Under the pieces are notes generated by a model. That model did no database searches and was not told the DNA's origin. It saw nothing but the letters and a program-made list of their open reading frames with translations. From the NCBI RefSeq assembly GCF_009496285.1, contig NZ_WIJK01000004.1, positions 38,424 to 102,423 of the forward strand: a DNA stretch of 64,000 nucleotides, given 5' to 3'. Source of the DNA: Streptococcus mitis (GTDB lineage Bacteria > Bacillota > Bacilli > Lactobacillales > Streptococcaceae). A program made the translations under genes and the position numbers. Positions 25,481 through 35,128 of the stretch are shown in pieces. Positions within the stretch are counted from its first letter, which is position 1. The number at the start of each line of letters is the position of its first letter.

Positions 25481-26152
25481 ATGATCAAAATTCTATTAGT
25501 GGAAGATGACCTAGGCCTGTCAAATTCAGTCTTTGATTTCTTGGATGATTTTGCAGATGTCATGCAGGTTTTTGATGGAGAAGAAGGTCTTTATGAGGCT
25601 GAAAGTGGTGTTTATGATTTGATTCTATTGGACTTGATGTTGCCTGAAAAAAATGGGTTCCAAGTTTTAAAAGAATTGCGTGAAAAAGGCATTTCGACTC
25701 CTGTTCTGATCATGACAGCCAAGGAAAGTCTAGATGATAAGGGACACGGATTTGAGCTTGGGGCAGATGATTATCTGACAAAACCATTTTATCTAGAAGA
25801 ACTCAAGATGCGTATTCAGGCCCTGCTTAAACGTTCTGGTAAGTTCAATGAAAATACCCTTTCCTATGGTGATTTGACTGTCAATCTCTCTACCAATGAG
25901 GTTAAAGTCAATGATACTGTTGTTGAACTATTAGGTAAAGAATTTGATCTTTTGGTTTATTTCCTCCAAAACCAAAATGTAATCTTGCCAAAAACACAAA
26001 TTTTTGACCGTTTGTGGGGATTTGACAGTGACACAACCATCTCCGTGGTAGAAGTCTATGTATCAAAAGTTCGTAAGAAATTAAAGGGCTCAGTCTTTGC
26101 TGAAAACCTCCAAACCTTGCGTAGTGTTGGGTATATTTTAAAACATGTTTAA
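25481..26152 (+). CDS. ciaR: Response regulator CiaR
   Basis: The 223-residue OmpR-class regulator has an N-terminal receiver domain ([12 protein letters not shown], phospho-Asp in [14 protein letters not shown], switch Lys in [10 protein letters not shown]) and a winged-helix DNA-binding domain ending [10 protein letters not shown]. CiaR activates the csRNA genes and controls competence, beta-lactam tolerance and cell-wall stress in pneumococci. The start at 25481 has AAGGAGG upstream; a long in-frame extension to 25385 runs through the terminator and is rejected. It overlaps ciaH by eight bases. Confidence 0.95.
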   Translation: MIKILLVEDDLGLSNSVFDFLDDFADVMQVFDGEEGLYEAESGVYDLILLDLMLPEKNGFQVLKELREKGISTPVLIMTAKESLDDKGHGFELGADDYLTKPFYLEELKMRIQALLKRSGKFNENTLSYGDLTVNLSTNEVKVNDTVVELLGKEFDLLVYFLQNQNVILPKTQIFDRLWGFDSDTTISVVEVYVSKVRKKLKGSVFAENLQTLRSVGYILKHV

Positions 26153-27479
26153 AAAAATTAAAAAGAATTGGTATGAGGAGGATTTTAGTTACTTTATTCG
26201 TAACTTTGGAGTATTTACTCTGATTTTCTCCGCTATGACTTTGATTATCTTGCAGGTTATGCACTCGAGTCTTTATACCTCAGTTGATGAGAAGCTCTTG
26301 TCACTCAGTGCTAATCCTCAGGATGTTATCCAGTTGGCTGTCAACCGTGCAACAGAAGATGTAAAAGATTTGAATAGTGAATCGGTAGGGCCGCCTTCAA
26401 ATAGCAAACCTACAGTCAGTTCTAATACGGAAGTAATTTTATTGGACTCTAGTTTAAATCAACTAGTAGCTGGAAATCGCTTTTTAGGTCTTGATAGGGT
26501 TACATTTAATAAAAAGGATTTGAATCACATTAGACAGCTTCATGTCCAGAATAGTTACGGGCAGGATGAGATTTATCGAGTGATTCTGACTGAGATGAAT
26601 ATTGAATCTGTCTCGACCAATATTAAGTATGCAGCTGTTTTGATTAATACCAGTCAGCTAGAGCAAATCAGTCAAAATCATGAGCAGTTAATCGTAGTAG
26701 TCATGGCCAGCTTCTGGATTTTATCACTCATAGCTAGTCTTTATCTTGCTCGAGTTAGTGTCAAACCCTTGCTTGAAAGTATGCAGAAGCAGCAGAGTTT
26801 TGTCGAAAATGCCAGTCATGAGCTACGTACTCCACTTGCTGTTCTCCAAAATCGTCTAGAAACTCTTTTTCGAAAGCCGGAAGCTACTATTATGGAATCT
26901 AGCGAGAGTATTGCTTCTAGTTTAGAAGAAGTTCGGAACATGCGCTTTTTAACAACCAATCTCCTAAATTTAGCCCGTCGTGATGATGGTATCAATCCTG
27001 AACTAGGAGAGGTACAGCCAGACTTCTTTAACACAACCTTTACCAACTATGAGATGATCGCATCTGAAAATAACCGCGTTTTTCATTTTGAAAATCGTAT
27101 TCATCGGACCATCATAACAGACAAGCTTCTTCTTAAGCAACTGATGACTATCTTGTTTGACAATGCTGTCAAGTACACAGAAGAAGAAGGAGGTATTCAT
27201 TTTGTCATTGCTACGACGGAGCGTAATCTCTATTTGTCAGTAGCTGATGATGGAATTGGTATTTCTGCAGCAGATAAAAAGAAAATTTTTGATCGCTTTT
27301 ATCGAGTTGACAAAGCTCGTACTCGCCAAAAAGGTGGCTTTGGGCTAGGTTTATCCTTAGCAAAGCAGATTGTCGATGCCTTAAAAGGAACCATTAGTGT
27401 TAAGGATAACAAACCACATGGTACGATTTTTGAAGTAAAAATCGCCATCCAAACACCATCCAAGCGTAAAAATAAATAA
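26145..27479 (+). CDS. ciaH: Sensor histidine kinase CiaH
   Basis: The 444-residue kinase has two membrane segments (about residues 17-38 and 185-205) around an extracellular domain. It has a phospho-acceptor His in [16 protein letters not shown], an N box LFDNAVKYT and G boxes VADDGIGIS and [14 protein letters not shown]. It phosphorylates CiaR in response to envelope conditions. No truncation is visible. Some cefotaxime-resistant strains carry ciaH point mutations; I cannot judge those here without a reference. Confidence 0.95.
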   Translation: MFKKIKKNWYEEDFSYFIRNFGVFTLIFSAMTLIILQVMHSSLYTSVDEKLLSLSANPQDVIQLAVNRATEDVKDLNSESVGPPSNSKPTVSSNTEVILLDSSLNQLVAGNRFLGLDRVTFNKKDLNHIRQLHVQNSYGQDEIYRVILTEMNIESVSTNIKYAAVLINTSQLEQISQNHEQLIVVVMASFWILSLIASLYLARVSVKPLLESMQKQQSFVENASHELRTPLAVLQNRLETLFRKPEATIMESSESIASSLEEVRNMRFLTTNLLNLARRDDGINPELGEVQPDFFNTTFTNYEMIASENNRVFHFENRIHRTIITDKLLLKQLMTILFDNAVKYTEEEGGIHFVIATTERNLYLSVADDGIGISAADKKKIFDRFYRVDKARTRQKGGFGLGLSLAKQIVDALKGTISVKDNKPHGTIFEVKIAIQTPSKRKNK

Positions 27480-27480
27480 A

Positions 27481-27543
27481 AAAAGGCTGTGACTTAGAAA
27501 GCGGTAGACCAAGTATCGCTTTTCTAGTCGCAGCCTTTTAGCT
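27481..27543 (+). terminator. Terminator of ciaRH
   Basis: A long imperfect hairpin whose base AAAAGGCTG (27481-27489) pairs with CAGCCTTTT (27531-27539). Confidence 0.8.
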
Positions 27544-27550
27544 ATCCTAT

Positions 27551-27584
27551 AAAAAATAGGTCGGGATAAAAATCCCGACCTTTT
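27551..27584. terminator. Bidirectional terminator between ciaH and the DUF3270 gene
   Basis: A 10-bp perfect stem (27558-27567 with 27572-27581) is flanked by six A on the left and four T on the right. Confidence 0.85.
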
Positions 27585-27588
27585 GAAT

Positions 27589-27864
27589 CTAATAAAATTT
27601 CTTCTTAATCATTGAGCGTTGAAAGTTTGATGCCGCTAAACTCAAGGCAATTGCTAGGCTAAAAGCCAGAACTGTATTAAACTTGAGGGCTAAAAAGATA
27701 AAGCTAAACAAGGCTAAAAAGACGCAAAAACAAGCAATGTTTACAAAGAAAAGAACTTCCTTCAAACTAGCAACGGAAGTTGTTTCTGGAACATAGTCTT
27801 GGTATAGCGTTGTTTGAGTTTCCTCTTCTTCAAACTCATACGATTGATATTTTCTTACGGGCAT
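27589..27864 (-). CDS. DUF3270 family membrane protein
   Basis: The 91-residue protein begins MPVRKYQSYEFEEEETQTTL, followed by two hydrophobic segments (about residues 37-78) and a basic tail MIKKKFY. This is the streptococcal DUF3270 pattern, function unknown. AAGGAGAG lies before the ATG. It converges on ciaH and is conserved beside ciaRH in pneumococcus as I recall. Confidence 0.8.
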   Translation of the reverse strand: MPVRKYQSYEFEEEETQTTLYQDYVPETTSVASLKEVLFFVNIACFCVFLALFSFIFLALKFNTVLAFSLAIALSLAASNFQRSMIKKKFY

Positions 27865-27974
27865 GATTCTCTCCTTAACAGTACTCTTTCATTTTACCAT
27901 TTTTCAAGAAAAAAATTATTACAGTAAGGTTACAAAAAGAATAAAGTCTGTTTTCAAATGATGAAACAAATTTC

Positions 27975-28003
27975 TTGACACTCTTACCCAAAGGTGATAG
28001 GAT
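27975..28003 (+). promoter_or_regulatory. Promoter of the HrtBA-like operon
   Basis: TTGACA is followed after 17 bases by TAGGAT with an extended TGA. Confidence 0.75.
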
Positions 28004-28058
28004 GAGTAAACCGTTTAAACTTTATTATTTTTCTCTTATTTCAACGAGGGGAAATTTG

Positions 28059-28115
28059 ATGGTTAAAACGAATAAAAATCATACACAGATGCAAATAAAT
28101 TCAATTTTGAAGTAA
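28059..28115 (+). CDS. Possible 18-residue leader peptide
   Basis: MVKTNKNHTQMQINSILK has a GAGGGG ribosome site at a normal distance and lies about 50 bases downstream of the strong promoter and upstream of the ABC permease. It is hydrophilic with several Asn, Gln and Lys. It could be a leader peptide, a gene remnant or chance. The unusually good ribosome site is the only positive evidence. Confidence 0.35.
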   Translation: MVKTNKNHTQMQINSILK

Positions 28116-28233
28116 GGACAGGATTCTTTTAAATTGATTCTAGTTGTTCATGACGAGATAGTTTTCTATCTTTAGTGCTATGGTGAAGAGGAGATTTGTT
28201 CCCTCGACAACAGAATACTTAAAGGAGATTGGC

Positions 28234-29289
28234 ATGTATCTTGCTATCAAAGAAATTTTACAGAATAAACTGCGATACAGTTTAATTCTAACAACCATTT
28301 TTCTCATTGCTTTTATGGTCTTTTTTATGACCAGTTTGGCTCTTGGGCTTGTTCGAAATAACAGGGCTGCTATTGATAATTGGCAAGCAACAGGAGTTGT
28401 GCTATCCGATTATGCAAATGATAATTTGACTGCATCCTTTATACCAGAAAAAGACTACAAAGATAAAGTGTCTGGGGATGCTGTTCCCCTAAGCTACATG
28501 TTTGCGGTGACAAACCTTGTTAATAGTAGTGACAAGATGAATGTCTCTATTTTTGGTCAAGAGTGGGACAGTTTTATCTCGCCAACCTTGATTGAAGGGC
28601 GTTACCCAGAAAATGACCAAGAAGTGGTAGTGGATCAGTCTTTTGAAAATTACGGCATCAAACTCGGGGACGCTATTCAACTCAACGGAAGTGAGACAAG
28701 TTTTAAGATTGTAGGTTTGACCAGAGAAAATAAATTTTTCACGGAACCTGTTATCTTTACAAGTTTAACAACGTATTGGAATTTACAAGGAACAACAAAA
28801 GCTAATCGATCTATCTCTGCACTGGTATTACAAAATGATGTAGAAGTGACTGGCGATGGTTTGAAGCAGATTTCTATTCAAAAAATGATTTCGAAAATTC
28901 CTGGCTATACCCCTCAAGTCAATGTATTCTCAGGAATGATTCTATCTTTGATTGTCATTACAGGTCTGATTGTAGGAATTTTTATCTACATCATTACTAT
29001 TCAAAAATTAGGCCTCTATGGCATTATGCGAGCGCAAGGGATTCAGATAAAATCCATCGTATGGTCCCTTTTCTGTCAGATTTTTCTTCTATCTGGTTTG
29101 GGTATTGGATTGGCTTTATTAGCTATTTGGGCTGTCATTTTAGTCTTACCTGCAACATTCTTTTTCTACCCTAGTTGGTTGGCATACTTTGTGTTAAGCC
29201 TGGTCATTTGCTTGATGGCACTACTAGGTGGCGTCATTTCGCTTCCGCGTCTACTTAAAGTAGATCCAATTACAGCCATTGCAGAATGA
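28234..29289 (+). CDS. FtsX-type ABC permease, HrtB-like
   Basis: The 351-residue permease begins MYLAIKEILQNKLRYSLILT, has one N-terminal and three C-terminal membrane segments, and ends LLKVDPITAIAE. This start and the DNWQATGVVLSDYANDNL region resemble HrtB, the permease of haem-exporting HrtAB pumps in Gram-positive bacteria. The substrate cannot be proven; haem or another amphiphile is possible. AAAGGAG lies before 28234, whereas the longer frame from 28180 lacks such a site. Confidence 0.75.
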   Translation: MYLAIKEILQNKLRYSLILTTIFLIAFMVFFMTSLALGLVRNNRAAIDNWQATGVVLSDYANDNLTASFIPEKDYKDKVSGDAVPLSYMFAVTNLVNSSDKMNVSIFGQEWDSFISPTLIEGRYPENDQEVVVDQSFENYGIKLGDAIQLNGSETSFKIVGLTRENKFFTEPVIFTSLTTYWNLQGTTKANRSISALVLQNDVEVTGDGLKQISIQKMISKIPGYTPQVNVFSGMILSLIVITGLIVGIFIYIITIQKLGLYGIMRAQGIQIKSIVWSLFCQIFLLSGLGIGLALLAIWAVILVLPATFFFYPSWLAYFVLSLVICLMALLGGVISLPRLLKVDPITAIAE

Positions 29290-29302
29290 TAAGGAGAATG
29301 AT

Positions 29303-29983
29303 ATGACGACATTAATTGAGATGATTCAAGTGACAAAAACTTATGGCGAAGGCAATATGAAAGTTACAGCTCTCCATGAGACCAATTTTCAGCTAAACGC
29401 TGGGGAGTTTGTAGCGATTGTGGGGCCTTCTGGATCAGGTAAAACAACCTTTTTGACCACCTTAGGACAGTTGCAGGAGCCTTCAGGTGGGAAGATTTTA
29501 GTAAAGGGAACAGAAACGGGTAATTTGACTGAAAAAGAGAAAACAGATCTTCGGTTTAAGGAATTTGGTTTTATATTACAGGCTTCAAATCTGATTCCCT
29601 TTTTAACTGTTAAGGAGCAATTAGATTTAATTGACCGTTTGGATAAAAAGAAATCAGAAAAAAGTAACCGACAAGAGTTATTTAGTTTGTTGGATTTGGA
29701 AAAGGTTCAAAATCACTACCCCAAAGCTCTCTCTGGTGGAGAACGCCAACGAGCAGCAATTGCCAGAGCTCTTTATAACAATCCCAGTATCGTACTTGCT
29801 GACGAACCGACAGCCAGTCTTGATACCCAAAGAGCTTACCAAGTGACGGATATGCTGGCTTCAATTGCACATGAGCAAGGCAGGGGAGTTGTCATGATTA
29901 CACATGATACTCGCTTACTAGATAAGGTTGACCGTATTTATGTGATGAATGACGGACGACTTGTTGAAAAGACACAAGCATAA
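29303..29983 (+). CDS. ABC transporter ATPase, HrtA-like
   Basis: The 226-residue ATPase has Walker A GPSGSGKTT, signature LSGGERQRAAIARAL, Walker B IVLADEPTASLD and H-loop MITHDTR. It partners the permease 13 bases upstream. The ATG at 29303 follows GGAG with a six-base gap and is preferred to an upstream frame overlapping the permease. A strong terminator closes the two-gene operon. Confidence 0.88.
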   Translation: MTTLIEMIQVTKTYGEGNMKVTALHETNFQLNAGEFVAIVGPSGSGKTTFLTTLGQLQEPSGGKILVKGTETGNLTEKEKTDLRFKEFGFILQASNLIPFLTVKEQLDLIDRLDKKKSEKSNRQELFSLLDLEKVQNHYPKALSGGERQRAAIARALYNNPSIVLADEPTASLDTQRAYQVTDMLASIAHEQGRGVVMITHDTRLLDKVDRIYVMNDGRLVEKTQA

Positions 29984-29987
29984 AACG

Positions 29988-30024
29988 AAAAAGTGAACTG
30001 TTATTGATGCAGTTCACTTTTTTA
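29988..30024 (+). terminator. Terminator of the HrtBA-like operon
   Basis: A 13-bp perfect stem (29988-30000 with 30010-30022) ends in a T run. Confidence 0.92.
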
Positions 30025-30075
30025 ATTTTTAAGTCATAAGACCCACTTTTCTATATAGCTGATTTTGCAGAAATG

Positions 30076-30084
30076 TGGTATAAT
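30076..30084 (+). promoter_or_regulatory. Extended -10 placed for a leaderless transcript of the U32 gene
   Basis: TGGTATAAT ends seven bases before the ATG at 30092, so the expected transcription start is at or next to the start codon. No Shine-Dalgarno site exists in between. Confidence 0.6.
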
Positions 30085-30091
30085 TTTCTCT

Positions 30092-31021
30092 ATGGAAAAG
30101 ATTATTATTACAGTAACTGCTGAAAGTATTGAACAAGTAAAACAGCTACTTGAAGCTGGTGTCGACCGCATTTATGTCGGTGAGAAAGATTTTGGTCTTC
30201 GTTTGCCAACTACCTTTAGTCATGAAGAATTGCGTGAAATCGCAAAAATTGTTCATGATGCCGGTAAGGAATTGATCGTTGCGGTCAATGCTCTTATGCA
30301 CCAAGATATGATGGACCGTATCAAGCCCTTCTTGGACTTTTTAGAAGAAATCAAAACGGACTATATCACAGTTGGGGACGCAGGTGTCTTTTATGTTGTC
30401 AATCGCGATGGTTATTCTTTTAAAACCATATATGATGCCTCAACCATGGTAACTAGCAGCCGTCAGATTAATTTCTGGGGACAAAAAGCAGGAGCGTCAG
30501 AAGCAGTTTTGGCGCGTGAAATCCCGTCTGCTGAACTTTTCAAAATGCCTGAAATTTTAGAAATTCCAGCAGAAGTTTTGGTTTATGGTGCTAGTGTTAT
30601 CCACCATTCTAAGCGTCCACTCTTGCAAAACTACTATAATTTCACACAGATTGATGATGAAAAATCTCGTCAACGTGACTTGTTCTTAGCAGAGCCTAGT
30701 GATCCAGATAGCCATTACTCAATTTTTGAAGACAATCATGGAACTCACATTTTTGCCAATAACGACCTTGATTTGATGACCAAATTGCCAGAGTTGGTAG
30801 AGCATGGTTTCACTCATTGGAAACTAGAGGGACTTTATACTCCAGGGCAAGATTTTGTTGAGATTGCAAAACTCTTCATCCAAGCCCGTAGCTTGATTCA
30901 AGAGGGAAGCTTTACGCATGACCAAGCCTTCTTGTTGGACGAGCAAGTCCGTAAACTCCATCCCAAAAATCGTTTCCTTGACACAGGATTTTATGACTAC
31001 GATCCTGACATGGTTAAATAA
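30092..31021 (+). CDS. Peptidase U32 family protein, YrrN-like
   Basis: The 309-residue protein (MEKIIITVTAESIEQVKQLL ... HIFANNDLDLMTKLPEL) belongs to the U32/collagenase-like family by length and pattern, closest to the short YrrN type. In the usual signature region it reads EVLVYGASVIHHSKRPLLQN, lacking the two Cys found in catalytic U32 proteins. Relatives of U32 act in tRNA or rRNA hydroxylation, so proteolysis should not be assumed. No ribosome site precedes the ATG. A YrrO-like partner is not adjacent. Confidence 0.8.
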   Translation: MEKIIITVTAESIEQVKQLLEAGVDRIYVGEKDFGLRLPTTFSHEELREIAKIVHDAGKELIVAVNALMHQDMMDRIKPFLDFLEEIKTDYITVGDAGVFYVVNRDGYSFKTIYDASTMVTSSRQINFWGQKAGASEAVLAREIPSAELFKMPEILEIPAEVLVYGASVIHHSKRPLLQNYYNFTQIDDEKSRQRDLFLAEPSDPDSHYSIFEDNHGTHIFANNDLDLMTKLPELVEHGFTHWKLEGLYTPGQDFVEIAKLFIQARSLIQEGSFTHDQAFLLDEQVRKLHPKNRFLDTGFYDYDPDMVK

Positions 31022-31028
31022 GAATCAG

Positions 31029-31058
31029 AAACCCGAAATAAAATGTTCGGGTTTTTCT
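31029..31058 (+). terminator. Terminator of the U32 gene
   Basis: A 9-bp stem (31029-31037 with 31046-31054) runs into TTTTT. Confidence 0.9.
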
Positions 31059-31087
31059 AGTGCAAGGATGAATTTAAAGCGTATTCA

Positions 31088-31096
31088 TGTTATAAT
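31088..31096 (+). promoter_or_regulatory. Extended -10 promoter of the rpiA operon
   Basis: TGTTATAAT, an extended -10, lies 30 bases before the rpiA start. Confidence 0.6.
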
Positions 31097-31126
31097 AAAA
31101 GTAGCTTTTTGTTTGGAGGTGTTTAA

Positions 31127-31810
31127 GTGGAAAATCTGAAAAAAATAGCAGGCATCAAGGCTGCTGAGTTCGTAACCGACGGAATGGTTGTAGGACTTGG
31201 AACAGGCTCGACTGCCTATTATTTCGTAGAGGAGATCGGACGTAGAATTAAAGAAGAAGGACTTCAAATTACAGCCGTAACGACCTCGAGTGTAACGACA
31301 AAACAGGCACAAGGATTGAATATCCCACTTAAGTCGATTGACGAGGTGGATGAGGTTGATGTGACTGTTGATGGAGCTGATGAGGTAGATCGCCAGTTTA
31401 ATGGTATCAAAGGAGGCGGTGGTGCGCTTCTAATGGAAAAAGTAGTTGCGACACCAACCAAACAGTATATCTGGGTGGTAGATGAGAGCAAAATGGTTGA
31501 GAAACTGGGCGCTTTCAAACTACCTGTCGAAGTTGTCCAATACGGAGCAGAACAGGTTTTCCGTCGTTTTGAAAAAGCTGGTTACAAGCCAAGTTTTCGT
31601 GAAAAAGATGGCCAACGCTTTGTGACGGATATGAAAAATTTCATCATTGATCTTGATTTAGGTGTTATTGAAGATCCGATTGCTTTTGGTCATCAACTGG
31701 ATCTTCAGGTCGGTATTGTTGAGCACGGTTTATTTAATCAAATGGTTGATAAAGTGATTGTAGCAGGGCAAGCTGGCGTTCAGGTTTTAACTTCAACAAA
31801 AGGGAAATAA
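31127..31810 (+). CDS. rpiA: Ribose-5-phosphate isomerase A
   Basis: The 227-residue enzyme interconverts ribose 5-phosphate and ribulose 5-phosphate. Signatures are [36 protein letters not shown] and [14 protein letters not shown]. The start is GTG with GGAGG seven bases upstream. It heads a salvage operon with deoB, a DUF1697 gene, punA and, further on, deoD. This links the ribose phosphate released from nucleosides to the pentose phosphate pathway. Confidence 0.96.
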   Translation: MENLKKIAGIKAAEFVTDGMVVGLGTGSTAYYFVEEIGRRIKEEGLQITAVTTSSVTTKQAQGLNIPLKSIDEVDEVDVTVDGADEVDRQFNGIKGGGGALLMEKVVATPTKQYIWVVDESKMVEKLGAFKLPVEVVQYGAEQVFRRFEKAGYKPSFREKDGQRFVTDMKNFIIDLDLGVIEDPIAFGHQLDLQVGIVEHGLFNQMVDKVIVAGQAGVQVLTSTKGK

Positions 31811-31822
31811 AGGAGGCAAACG

Positions 31823-33034
31823 ATGTCAAAATTTAAACGTATTCACTTGGTAGTACTCGATTCTGTAGGAATCGGTGCAGCACCAGATGCTAATAACTTT
31901 GTCAATGCAGGGGTTCCAGATGGAGCTTCTGATACACTAGGCCATATTTCAAAATCAGTTGGTTTGCATGTTCCTAACATGGCTAAGATTGGTCTTGGGA
32001 ATATTGAACGTGAAACAGCCCTTAAAACGGTTCCAGTAGAGGAAAATCCTAGCGGTTACTACACTAAACTTGAGGAAGTGTCATTAGGTAAAGACACAAT
32101 GACCGGTCACTGGGAAATCATGGGGCTAAATATTACTGAGCCTTTCGATACTTTCTGGAATGGATTCCCAGAAGAAATCCTTACAAAGATTGAAGAATTT
32201 TCAGGTCGCAAGGTCATTCGTGAAGCAAACAAACCTTACTCAGGAACTGCTGTTATCGATGACTTTGGACCACGCCAAATGGAAACTGGCGAGTTGATTA
32301 TCTATACATCAGCTGACCCAGTTCTTCAAATCGCAGCCCACGAAGACATTATTCCTTTGGATGAATTGTACCGTATTTGCGAATACGCTCGTTCTATTAC
32401 CCTTGAGCGCCCAGCTCTTCTAGGACGTATCATTGCCCGTCCATACGTTGGAGAGCCAGGAAACTTTACACGTACTGCCAATCGTCGTGACTTGGCTGTT
32501 TCACCATTTGCGCCAACTGTTTTGGACAAATTGAATGAAGCTGGCATTGATACTTATGCGGTTGGTAAGATTAACGATATCTTTAACGGTGCTGGTATCA
32601 ACAATGACATGGGCCACAATAAATCAAACAGCCATGGTATTGATAATTTGATTAAAGCAATGAAATCTGAGGATTTCAAAGAAGGCTTCTCATTCACAAA
32701 CTTGGTCGACTTTGATGCTCTTTATGGACACCGTCGTGATCCACACGGTTACCGTGATTGCTTGCATGAGTTTGATGAGCGCTTGCCAGAAATTATGGCA
32801 GCAATGAGAGAAGATGATCTTCTTTTGATTACTGCTGACCATGGGAACGATCCAACCTATGCGGGTACTGACCATACTCGTGAATACATTCCACTTTTGG
32901 CCTACAGCCCATCACTAAAAGGAAATGGACACTTACCAATTGGTCATTTTGCTGATATTTCGGCAACAATCGCTGATAACTTTGGCGTTGATAAGGCTAT
33001 GATTGGTGAAAGTTTCTTAGATAAATTGGTTTAA
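31823..33034 (+). CDS. deoB: Phosphopentomutase
   Basis: The 403-residue metalloenzyme of the alkaline phosphatase superfamily converts ribose/deoxyribose 1-phosphate to the 5-phosphate. Motifs are [26 protein letters not shown] (phosphorylated Thr) and [19 protein letters not shown]. It sits 12 bases after rpiA with AAAGGAGG and works between the phosphorylases and RpiA/DeoC. Confidence 0.97.
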   Translation: MSKFKRIHLVVLDSVGIGAAPDANNFVNAGVPDGASDTLGHISKSVGLHVPNMAKIGLGNIERETALKTVPVEENPSGYYTKLEEVSLGKDTMTGHWEIMGLNITEPFDTFWNGFPEEILTKIEEFSGRKVIREANKPYSGTAVIDDFGPRQMETGELIIYTSADPVLQIAAHEDIIPLDELYRICEYARSITLERPALLGRIIARPYVGEPGNFTRTANRRDLAVSPFAPTVLDKLNEAGIDTYAVGKINDIFNGAGINNDMGHNKSNSHGIDNLIKAMKSEDFKEGFSFTNLVDFDALYGHRRDPHGYRDCLHEFDERLPEIMAAMREDDLLLITADHGNDPTYAGTDHTREYIPLLAYSPSLKGNGHLPIGHFADISATIADNFGVDKAMIGESFLDKLV

Positions 33035-33035
33035 G

Positions 33036-33578
33036 ATGACTCGCTTTGCATTACTGGTTAGAGGGATCAATGTCGGTGGGAAACATAAGGTGGTTATGGC
33101 CCAACTGCGTCAAGAATTGACAGAGTTGGGATTAGAAAATGTTGAAATCTACATCAATAGTGGCAATATTTTCTTTGATACTAGCATGACTAGAACTCAG
33201 TTGGTTGAGAGGTTACAGGATTTCTTTAAAGAACAATATCCATTTATCCAACATTTTTCCTTGTTAAGTCAAGAAGATTACGAAGAGGAGCTTAGAAACC
33301 TTCCCGATTGGTGGAACCATGAGATGGCTCGAAAGGATGTCCTCTTTTACACTGAGGGCTTGGATAGGAAATTCGTAGAAGAGAAGTTGCTCGCTTTGAA
33401 GCTAGGAGAAGAAGTGCTCCATTTTGGCAAAGTAGCTGTTTTCTGGGGCAAATTGTCAGAGGAGACCTACGCTAAAACAGCCTATCACAAACAACTACTA
33501 AAGTTACCTTTCTATCGTAATATTACTATTCGAAATGCAAAAACCTTTGACAAAATCGGTCATTTTTTAAAACAATAA
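33036..33578 (+). CDS. DUF1697 family protein
   Basis: The 180-residue protein begins MTRFALLVRGINVGGKHKVV and contains VEIYINSGNIFFDT, the two diagnostic blocks of DUF1697. Function is unknown. Its start directly follows the deoB stop and it lies within the purine salvage operon, which suggests co-expression, though members elsewhere are not tied to nucleosides. Confidence 0.88.
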   Translation: MTRFALLVRGINVGGKHKVVMAQLRQELTELGLENVEIYINSGNIFFDTSMTRTQLVERLQDFFKEQYPFIQHFSLLSQEDYEEELRNLPDWWNHEMARKDVLFYTEGLDRKFVEEKLLALKLGEEVLHFGKVAVFWGKLSEETYAKTAYHKQLLKLPFYRNITIRNAKTFDKIGHFLKQ

Positions 33579-33592
33579 GAAGGAGATAGATA

Positions 33593-34402
33593 ATGACATT
33601 ATTAGCAAAAATCAATGAAACAGCTGCTTTCTTGAAAGAAAAGGGAGTTGAAGCGCCGGAGTTCGGCTTGATTCTTGGTTCAGGACTTGGAGAATTAGCT
33701 GAAGAAATCGACAATCCAGTTGTTGTAGACTACGTTGACATTCCAAACTGGGGACGTTCGACTGTTGTTGGACACGCTGGAAAATTGGTGTACGGTGAAC
33801 TTGCAGGACGTAAAGTCTTAGCCCTTCAAGGACGTTTCCATTTCTATGAAGGAAATCCGCTTGAAGTCGTGACTTTCCCAGTTCGTGTCATGAAAGTTTT
33901 GGGCTGTGAAGGTGTGATTGTAACCAACGCTGCTGGAGGTATCGGCTTTGGTCCTGGTACTTTGATGGCTATCACTGACCACATCAATATGACAGGCCAA
34001 AACCCTCTAATCGGTGAAAACTTGGATGACTTCGGTCCACGATTCCCAGACATGTCAAAAGCCTACACTCCAGAATATCGTGCTACAGCTCATGCAGTTG
34101 CTGAAAAGCTTGGTGTTAAACTTGATGACGGTGTTTATATCGGTGTAACTGGTCCAACTTATGAAACTCCAGCTGAAATCCGTGCTTATAAGACACTTGG
34201 TGCAGACGCTGTCGGAATGTCAACCGTTCCTGAAGTTATCGTTGCAGCACACTCTGGCTTGAAGGTTCTTGGTATTTCATGTATTACCAACTTTGCTGCT
34301 GGTTTCCAAGAAGAACTCAACCACGAAGAAGTGGTAGAAGTGACCGAACGTGTCAAAGGCGACTTTAAAGGCTTGCTGAAAGCGATTCTTGCAGAATTGT
34401 AA
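33593..34402 (+). CDS. punA: Purine-nucleoside phosphorylase (trimeric type)
   Basis: The 269-residue enzyme of the low-mass PNP family cleaves guanosine and inosine with phosphate. Motifs are LILGSGLGELAEE, LQGRFHFYEG, VTNAAGGIGFGPG and GMSTVPEVIVA, with Asn in SCITNFAAG binding the base. A GAAGGAG site is present. It precedes the LemA-like gene by 12 bases. Confidence 0.95.
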   Translation: MTLLAKINETAAFLKEKGVEAPEFGLILGSGLGELAEEIDNPVVVDYVDIPNWGRSTVVGHAGKLVYGELAGRKVLALQGRFHFYEGNPLEVVTFPVRVMKVLGCEGVIVTNAAGGIGFGPGTLMAITDHINMTGQNPLIGENLDDFGPRFPDMSKAYTPEYRATAHAVAEKLGVKLDDGVYIGVTGPTYETPAEIRAYKTLGADAVGMSTVPEVIVAAHSGLKVLGISCITNFAAGFQEELNHEEVVEVTERVKGDFKGLLKAILAEL

Positions 34403-34414
34403 AAGGATTAATTG

Positions 34415-35128
34415 ATGTCAAATTTGATGAATAATCCATTATTTCGTATCATTCGTGGAGTTTTTATAGTTGCTCTCCTAACTTTTATTTGGTTGATTAT
34501 ATTTTCTGCCATAGACACAAGTGGTAGTGAAATAGACTATGAACCCTTTCAAGGAGCATCTATCGTATTTGCAGTTTTAAGCTATATTGTAATAGTGTTT
34601 ATATTACAGTACCATAAAGTTGTTACCTTAAAAGAGTTAATTAAATCTTCATACAGTGCAATTGAAATTAAAGAAGAGTACGTGGAAAAGTTAATTGTAC
34701 AACTTCGTGAATTGACAGATAAGATTGTTGACCATGAGTTAAAAATGTCTGTTAGGAAAAATGTTTCAGAATTGTTAGAAGAAAAAAAGTCTGTCAACAA
34801 TTTTACTAACGACGAAAATAAAGCCAATCATTCAGAATCTAAGCGTAAATTTTATGGTGAATCTGGAAATTCTTCTAAACACGAATACTCAACTAAAGTA
34901 GAGGAAACGAAGAATAAAATTATAGAAGAAATTGAAAGAGATACGAGTGTTACCGCTGATCAAAGTATAAAGGATCTGATTGCTGAGATCAAAGAGTCAG
35001 AAGTGCTAGTTGCTAATCAAAAATTATACTATAATGAAACGGTCTCGCAATACAACAAAGCAATTTACACTTTGCCATTTGCCTTTTTAAGAATAACTTT
35101 AGGTCATTCAGAAAAAAACTATTTATAA
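34415..35128 (+). CDS. LemA-like membrane protein, AT-rich
   Basis: The 237-residue protein has two N-terminal membrane segments (about residues 13-33 and 48-67) and a long helical, charged region. Its C-terminus ESEVLVANQKLYYNETVSQY, then NKAIYTLPFAFL, resembles the end of LemA proteins (anaRxxYNxxVxxYN). The middle is Ser/Asn/Lys-rich and low-complexity. It is more AT-rich than punA and deoD and is inserted between them, so probably acquired. The ATG at 34415 has a weak AAAGGA site. Confidence 0.65.
   Translation: MSNLMNNPLFRIIRGVFIVALLTFIWLIIFSAIDTSGSEIDYEPFQGASIVFAVLSYIVIVFILQYHKVVTLKELIKSSYSAIEIKEEYVEKLIVQLRELTDKIVDHELKMSVRKNVSELLEEKKSVNNFTNDENKANHSESKRKFYGESGNSSKHEYSTKVEETKNKIIEEIERDTSVTADQSIKDLIAEIKESEVLVANQKLYYNETVSQYNKAIYTLPFAFLRITLGHSEKNYL

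Larger units (their letters stand above)
27865..28233 (+). other. Intergenic region before the HrtBA-like operon: promoter, tiny frame and leader
   Basis: This 369-base stretch holds a strong promoter (27975-28003), an 18-codon frame with a ribosome site (28059-28115) and a small hairpin GATAG-TTTT-CTATC near 28158-28171. No other gene is visible. The long untranslated leader of about 220 bases before the permease start suggests post-initiation control. Confidence 0.6.
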
